A model generated the notes under the pieces. The model worked only from the letters and a program-made list of their open reading frames with translations, ran no database searches and was not told where the DNA came from. The translations under genes were made by a program, and so were the position numbers. A DNA stretch of 64,000 nt from Rhea pennata (taxonomy: Eukaryota; Chordata; Aves; Rheiformes; Rheidae): contig NC_084664.1 of assembly GCF_028389875.1 (NCBI RefSeq), positions 114,831,466-114,895,465 on the forward strand, in the 5' to 3' direction. This document shows positions 38,701-47,700 of the stretch, piece after piece. How positions within the stretch are numbered: position 1 is the stretch's first letter; each line of letters begins with the position of its first letter.

Positions 38701-41700
38701 CTCTGCAAAAACACTACCCAATCCCACACTTAACCCGAAGAGTAGTGCAGGCTCTTCTTTAGCTTCCTGTACTGGGGGACACTTCTGCTCCTTCAATGTG
38801 GTTTCATGGCCATTTTGCAGGCCACTAGATGAGTCAGAGAACACAGTCACAGTTCATAAGCCTAACATAAGAGAAGATGTTTTTTCCTGATTCCTACTAC
38901 GGTCACTTCAACCCTGAAGTAAAAGACTGAGTAATTTAGCATGCAGCTTCTCATAATAGCTCCGTTCCATATGAGATTATCGAACACTTTAAAATCCAGC
39001 TGTTGTATTTAATGCACCCTCCTGTGAAGCTAAGTTACACAGGCATGCTCATTTCACGTTAAAGAGCCACAGATCAATTCATGCTTTTAAATGTACTGAT
39101 CAATGTTTCTGCTGTGGTCAGAGGGTAGCTTACCTCAAACATAGTTCACCAAAATCAATGCAAATCCTATTCTACGGGCATCTGTTAGCTTTGTGGCCAC
39201 AGAACCTACTGATTTTTAATGAGTAATATCTGCTGCAGTCCCTGGAGAATTAGGAGCTGAGGACAGTGACCTTCCATCAGTTCCCTTAGAACTTAAGTCT
39301 GTGTTTGCAAGGACTCTGAAAACAAGGATGGTTTGTGGAGCCTTTCTAATCCCAGACTAAAATATCTTGAAAAATTGGTTATTGTGTACTAAAGAAAAAT
39401 TCTTTCCTCTTCAAACATGCATCACTGTGGATCCCAGGGTACTGGCAAGTCTTCTCTCCAGATAATGGAAATGAAGAATTTCAGCTGCATCAGTCCCAGT
39501 GCCACCAAATGTGGTCACCATGTCAAGGAGAAGAATGTTTAACAAAAATCTGGTACTTTTGGTTCTGTTTGCTGAAAGCAGAAATACTAGTGCTGCCTTG
39601 GACAAAGAAACTGAGCTGATGTGCTGTTGCTAGTGTATCTGCTCTTAATGCCGTTCACTGTGAGGGTCCTGTTGATCATCCTGAACAGGGAAGCCTCTGT
39701 GAGCATCTGCTTAGAGAATAACCCTCCCTCAGGCGGAGGACACAGCCAGCTTTCAGAAGGACACCAGCTGCCAAGGGTGTGAAGCCTGCCGAGCTCACGC
39801 TTTTGAGAGGACTTGTGCGACACAACAGAAGGTTTGTGTCTATGCTCCATGAAGTGGGATCAAGGCGCTGAAGGCATGAGAGGGGCAGAGGTTTAATCCA
39901 GAACTGAAGTCAGGTTGTGGCAGTGGAAACAGGCAATCAGGAGTGCTTTTGGCTATTTAAGAAGATTTTATAGAAGGACCAACCTGAATAAGGAATCAGA
40001 AGTTAGAAGATGCATTTCGTCTTCTTGCTACAGGTGGGTACATGGGAATTTAGGGAGGTCTGAAGGCAATATACTCTTGTGTCTCCTGTGGTGGCACACA
40101 CGGACACCTCAATGTGGACAAAATTCCAGCCTGTGCAAGTGATGTACATGCACCCAAAATGGGAGCCTATCTAACATGCACACAAAGACCCTTCATTCTT
40201 GTATTTCAGGACAGTTTCAGAGGAAAGACTGATCTCATTATCAAGGGACTGATCTCTGACCAATCTGTGCCATTAAGTCTAGGTAATAAAAACTATTATT
40301 TTGCTTTATTTTAGCCAAGTTAATATTTTCACAGTTTGTCATGTTACTTATATTACTCAGAAAACATTCAGGTGAGGAACTCCTTTCATGATCTTCCTGC
40401 TGCCATGTCGTGTTTCACGTCAATGGGAAACAATAGCCTTGATTCTCAGAATATATCAACATGCAAAAACAGACCTATGCGCTTACTTTATTCTTGAATT
40501 CAGTGGAGGCTCCAAATTCAAAGAGAAACTTCACTACATCATTGTGGCCTTGCTGTGCAGCAAAGAACAGAGGAGTTGCACCTGACTGTAAGAAAAAAAT
40601 GGATTAAAACAACCCAAACACATAATACACTTGACTGAAGTATATACTTCAAATTAAAACATATTGAGTACAATCAAGAGAATATCAGCTGAAAAGAATG
40701 GTGATGACTTTGAGAACTCCAGAGGGCACAGGGTACGTAGGTAAGTGGTCAGTTTTCTTCTCATTGCACTGAGAGATCTGTTCAGCATTGTACATTTGAA
40801 TACAACTCAATTTCCATGACAGGCTTCTGCACAAAGCTTCTAGTACAGACCTCTTGGTATTCATTTACTTCGCCTTAGTCTCCAGATGGGGAAAGAAAGC
40901 CCAGAGTGAGAAGAGTCTTAGACAAGAGAAGAACAGCCAATTTAAAACACACCCCTATACCACCTGCCAACCTTCCCCTTCATCCAAGAGAAACTGGAAT
41001 TTGGATAGATTTGGATCAGGGTGTGGAAGGATCAGAGAGGAAGTTACTTGATACTGCAGAGCTCCCCCTTCCTTGGCCCTACACTGACAAAATTTGAATG
41101 TCGTTGGTGTAAATCACTGTTGCCTCTCACAGTACGATCTTCCCCTCCAGCCAAGGAGCCTTCATTCAGCTATGACCTGCCCCTGCAACTACTATTTCCC
41201 TGGCTAAGCCTAATTTCACTGAAGAACTGAACTCTGTATTTTAAACAATGAGTTCTTTCATTGACATCTGAGTAAATCAGGATGAAAAATGAATATTTTA
41301 ATGGCTGGAGAGAAGAAAAAAAGAAGGTAAGGAGGAAGGAAAGAAGACAAGCAGGCTTTCCTAGCTTTGGGCTTTCTCATCCCATATACGAGATGCAGGA
41401 AAATGGAGCTACACATGAAATTCAATCCAGTGCCAAAGGCCTTTACAACTGCACATGGCCCCTTGTGACCATTATGGAGTCCCTTCTCAAAGGCACACTT
41501 GTGGGAGTCTCACTTCCCTGAGGTTCACTGCAACTTCAGAGTACATGGGCATTGATTTGGGTATGAAGATTTACTTCCAAAATAGTGTCATTATTCTTCA
41601 TGACTCATATTTCATCTATTTTGCCATGCCTTCCTATCTACACTGGAGTGATTTTGGAGGATTCCTGTTTCTCTTTTTATTAGCCTGCTGAATCAATATA

Positions 41701-44700
41701 TCCAGAGTGATATTCAAGAGCATGTCTATAAAACTCTTTTCTCAACCTCTCCTTTTGTTACTCCTTTTCAAGCAACGTTTATCTAAGGGAAAGTACATGT
41801 TTAAGTACATGTTTTACTGGAACCAGATTTTACTGAAAAATACTGACATCATGATTAAAGCAAGTTTAAGCTAGTTAGTGCAATGACTCTTATACCATCA
41901 AACATGGCTTTCACTGACTCAGTAACTTGCAGCTGTCAGCATGAGATTAATGCTATAGTTCCAGGTAACCAAGGAAAGTAAGAAACATCTGCTTGCGTTG
42001 TTGAGTGAAGAAAATACCGCCATCCCATATCTCCTGCAGTCATCCCATATTACTGCATGCTCTCATTAAACTGTTGTTCTCTTAGGACCAGTGCATTTCT
42101 CTTTGTCCCACAGGAATTTTGCTTTCTCTGCAGCCAGCACATGAAACCAGAATGGTTGTAGTTATTCCTATGATCCTTTGCTCAGGATGTGAGGGGAAGG
42201 CACTTTCACAAAGCTAGCCACTGCCATTTACCCTTTCCAAGGATAATTAGAGTTCCACAAAAAAGCATGCCGTGGCATGAGAGATGCTTTGAATGCAGAG
42301 CAGACATGCAGGAAGAAATATGGATGACTAAGCTGGGTGATCATTAGAGATGATTTGGCTCTGACGGAGAAGCAGAAACTCCAAAGCACACTGAGTCGAA
42401 ACAATCCCTGGGCTAGCAATGGCATCGGTTCCATTTTAATGACCAGAGTCTGCAAATCAAAAGGTAAAGGACTTCTCTGTATCGTAAGACATTTATCCCA
42501 TCCTGAGAGCTGTAAGTTACTGTGTCAATAAGTAAAATGGCAGGTGCATAAATGGATTCACCATGGAATTACATCTCATATGTAGCTCCCCCATGTTAAG
42601 TGGATGTCCTGGAAATGTTTCGTGAACTACGTATAAATGTAGCTCCAGTATCTCATTTTCTGTCATAAATTCCAGACATCTAACTCTTTGGTGTCCTCAG
42701 GAGAACAGATCCTGTTTATACATGCACTGCACAGCAAATGCCAAATAAGCAACTGGCAAATCAGCAACAGATAACACTCCTTTATTATTTCCAATACACA
42801 GCAGTCTCTTAATCAATCCCTGTTTGAACACAGAACTTCTCCTACCTCTCTCTGCAGATTGATATCTGCTCCTTGCAACACCAATTCTCGCACACAATCT
42901 ATGTGGCCATAGTAAGAGGCTACCATCAGAGCTGTTGTGCCAAGCTGGGAGTAAGGAAAAACAGATCAGTACCTTCAACAGACACTTCCAGCAATGAATT
43001 AGACTGTCCGGTAGAGACAGTACCTCTTCTGAAAAGCTGAAGGAATTTTACGATCTTTGACCAGAGCACCTGTTTGTTCTTTTCTTCTTCACAAACAGTG
43101 GGGCAATTTTCCTCTAAACAGATTCTAAAACAATTTGAAACTTGCTATAAAAAATACTTTGAAAATGAGGAATTAACCAGTGTTAAAGCAAAAACTTTAC
43201 AGACTTGCGCACAATGTTAAGGCATGATCCTTCAAGGAACTATGTACGCAATGACTGTATTACTATCCCTAAGATAAGTGCAACAGTAACAACAACAATA
43301 TTTTTGATTTATACCTAGCTTTTTATCAGAGAGTATCAAGGATCTTTTTACCATTTGTAGAATAACAACCTTATACACAGAAGTTAACTGACTTTTCTGG
43401 CCTTTTATAGAGAGTCAGTGTCAGGAATAGGGTCCAGGTCTTTACTGCTAATTCCGTGTCCAGATCATTACAACAAACTCTGTCTCCAAAAGACTGTGAA
43501 TCTTTGCGTCATACCAAAGAACGTCCCAAAGTAGAGCTCTGCATTCTGGTTACCTAGGTGGCCCAGCAAAGCCACTGCTTCAGTGAACCAAACAGTGTCT
43601 GGGTTATACATATGTGGTGTATGGACGTTATGCCAAGACCATATGCGTAAGGATGAAACTCATCCTTCTAAAACATTCACATATACCAATGCAATCCAAG
43701 GAAGGAATGTGTGATATTGCAAAGAAGAAGCATGCAGCCTTAATTATATGAAAATACTTTAAAAAATATGTACACCTGATATAATTAACAAGTTGGGATA
43801 TTTTACAGTACACTGTAAAATCTCTTGATCAAGGCTAGTCTTAGTCTGAGAAAAATGAACAGTCATGGACCTTATTTCTTGCATCTACCTCTGTCCTACT
43901 TACTTCACACCCCAATTTGAACACCCTTTCCTATGAAAATATTACCTCTGAAAATAACAGTCATAGAATCAGTACCAAAAATATCACAGGACAATTGTGC
44001 CTTCCTACAGTGCAAAAATAAATGGACATGTTCTTGACTCTCAGAAAAAGCCAATGGGAGTTGGGCCTCAAACTAGCTACTTAAAAAATCTCTTGCACTT
44101 TGAAACTGCTCAAAGTGAGAGAAGCTGGGGCATTTTCATGTTTCAGTCTAAAAGTAGCATTAAACATGTACAACACAGGTATGACTCTCAATAAGTCAGC
44201 CCAAACACCAAACACAGGAAACTCGGGGACTGCTTATCCCTGGTTTTCCCCTACTCTTTACAGAAGCCAAGTATGATCAAGTAACAGTGTATATGCTCTA
44301 AACAAACTAGCAAAACATATGTTATCTGTGTTTTCAGCTCATTTCTAATCTCAAAACTAATTTCAATTCATGCCAAGGCAGTCAGGAAATCCCCATGAAG
44401 TCTATCTGTAATGCATCTGGGCTCCTCTTTGCTTGGAAATCTATTGTGCCTTTGTGTTGGCATCAAGTACGGGAGAGGAGGAGAGAAGTTACAGGGTCAG
44501 CAGCAGGTACTGCATGCCCCACGGGGCTGCACATTAAATACAATCTTTTATGTCGCCTAAATGGAGGGTATGGTCCAAGGTTATTTTAAACTAATTATGA
44601 GGATCGCTGGTAGCTGACAGAATCATGGCTAGCTATGACCAGTTGAGTCGACTCGTCACAGTGATCTATTACTAGAATGACATTTCCTTGCAAAGAGAAG

Positions 44701-47700
44701 CCTGAGGTGCTAGAACCCATGTTTTTAATGTCAACTCTGCAAATAACTATGTAAGACACATTTTTGAGTGTTGGTAAATTCCTAACCCCTTGCCACTGAT
44801 GTAAATCATCACGCTATTATATCTTCAATTGCAAACTTGCTTCCTGGCAAGAGAAAGTTTTAAATCATGTCTAATTGTCGTAAGACTCTCAGATGTCTCA
44901 CGTTAGGCGCCTGCCGCACCCTCTGTGCAGTGGGCTATGGAAAAGTGATGTAAATCAGTGCAGTGGGCATGTGCGCATTGCATGCATACACTGTCTTTGC
45001 AGTCCACATCTACTCGCCCACTGTTCAGCAGCAGCTGGAGGAGAGCCAGGTTTCCTTTTCTTGCAGCCCAAAATGCAGCATTAGCGAGCGGTGTTTCTTT
45101 CTGGTGAAAAAAGTAGAAACAGAAAACTTTGGAAGATGCTGTGCACAAGAACACACATACAAATTCTGCATTCAAACCAAGTATGCTTCAGTTCAGGTGC
45201 ACTGTTCTCTTAAAACTGCACTGTGGAAAGAAAGCCAATTTAGTTTCTTTGCACAATTAAAGAGACTGGTCTTCATGCGTTATCTCCTGTTGTTTCCGAT
45301 CCTCCCTATGTCCATGGCAGCCTGCGACTCTTAGCTTGCGCTGTAATGAGAGTTGATGATGCGAGTCCAGATCCCCAGGGAAACATCACAAAAAACAACG
45401 TGCTGCTACCTGGTACCTGCATTGTCTGTTTGTGTGGTGGGGCTGAGCATGGTTATGGAGGCTGAATCATCCTGCTGACAAGCCCCGCTGCAGGACATCC
45501 TGGCTTGCAGGCTATTTCTCCATTATCTCCCTCCTTGCTGCATAAGAAGTCACAGTACATGAAAAGTATTGCTCATGCATCTCCCATACTGCTGGGTCTG
45601 CCTGCTTCCTGGAAATAACACTCTGTGTAACTGTGGTCATGTGAGATATCCCCTGGGGAATGCCAGAAAAAGAAGGCTGCAGTCACGTTGTCTATAGACT
45701 TTGAAATTCGTTTACTTTATGTGCAAGGCAGTATGTAAGGCAAAATTGGGAAACTCTGCAATCTAGATACCAAAGACCACTGTTAAGCAATATAATATAA
45801 TAAACTCCTTGGGCTTTTGGAGCCCTAAAAGCACTGCCACATCATGACTTTTCCTGTGTAGGAGAAAATTATCACTGCCCCAGCACAGGAGGAAGACAGC
45901 GAAAAAGACGGAGACTCAGCTTCTGATCTCCTATCTGATCCACGCAGAAAGCTGCCCAAATGCTATCCTGAGAGATAAGCACTGCCACGAGTGAGGTGCT
46001 GAGCTGAAACAAAGCTGTGGTGGCAATGAAACATGTCCTGTAGCAGGTCACATGTGATTTTTAATAAGGCTCAATATCACTAACAGTTCAATAAAGCAGC
46101 ATTTCACCGATAGTAATCTGAGACTGCAACAGTGTCAAAAGCACCGAAGGGCCTTAGTTTCCAACAAATCTTGCCTTCAAGATAACCCAAAGGGTGAATA
46201 TGTCAGCCATTCTTCTGCAGAATATTTAATATTCAATTTGCCCATGTCTAAAGGTCAATGCACAAGTGAAAAGTCGTAGAGAAACAGGATTAAATCGCTT
46301 TCCATTTTAAAATTTACACATATATCAGAGTTTAAATTGCTTCATTGACACGCAAGTCATACAGAGACAGGAGTCTGGAAAAGAGAATTACGTCAGGCAC
46401 AGGAGGCTAAATTTTGGCATTCCTTTTACATGGACTCTGCATTTCCACTGATGAATCTGTAGACAGTGTCAACTGGAATACAGCTAGTGTTTTCTACCCT
46501 CCTTGCTGGCCGCTAGTCATGAAATGCAGTTTTTCTAGTTTTACCCCCTAAAACCTAATATTTTTTGTGAATGCAGACAGGTGACTTAAAAACATAGTGG
46601 ATCCATGTTGCCCGTTTTGCCCTAACCTACTATGCAGATATTTATTTATAGAGCTGGTATTTAGGAATGTTGACTGTATTATGATGATGTTCAGTGGAAA
46701 ATTATTGTAAAAGAATGATCTTCAGATGTTACAGAGTAGAAAAACAGATTTCAAGGTAAATAAAGGAGCTCTGTAAAGATGGACAGTGCTCCTTATTTTT
46801 TGTCATCTCACAGTGTCCCATAAAGGTTTAGAAAAGTTTTGGGGATTGCAATATATCCATATAAGGAAAAGTTTATTTTCTCCAGCCTGGTTCTCACTAT
46901 GAGTGCATAGTGGCAATGTGATTCCATTTTATTTTGCCTATAGCCCCTTTACATATCTGGTAGGCAGGAACTGGAATCACTATTCAGGAGCTCTTTACTT
47001 GCTTCCAGCACTTTACACAAGGAGAAAAGAGAAGAAAATTAAGTTGCCAGCACCAAAGAAGTCTGCAACTGGAGATCTGATGTCTTTATGACCCACAAAT
47101 TTCTCTCTTTTTTTTTTCTTCCCCTGTAATTCCTGCACCAGTAAAACTATTCTCATATTTTGGATCAGATCCAGGCTATGGAAGAATTTTCAGATGCATC
47201 AAGGACAAGAAATCAGGTCTTTCCCAGTGGTGTTTTTGACCCAATTTGGAATGACTGCTATCAGCACTTTTACTTCACCTAGAATCCCCCACACTGCTGG
47301 AAATTCTTTATATAAAAGTTGAGTATACGGCGCACTCAGAACATCAACTATGTAGTGATTAGATAAAAAAAGCAAACACAAACCCGAGCTATTTTGTATG
47401 CTAAGCTGAATGGAATGTGCAAAAATCATTCAAACAGCCAGGCCACTTCCACAGGGACAGCCTGGAGAAGTGCCAGGTAGCAATTTCTCTTCTATTTTCA
47501 AAGCAAAGATTTATACCTTTGTGCTCTTCATTTCCAGATGATTTCAGCAGCACTGACATCAATAGAAGGCACAGTAAAGACATTAATTGGTGATTAATGA
47601 TCAGATGAACAGAATAATTTCTGAGCAATAAACTGGTTTTAAACCCCAGGACACGACATGAGCCTTGACTGCTGTTGTTTAGCTATGTATTCAATCCTCT

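Noticed and set aside
40868-40912. Short similarity to the MIR segment cagatggggaaactgaggcccagag.
   Set aside because: Only one short motif matches, without neighbouring consensus motifs in order.
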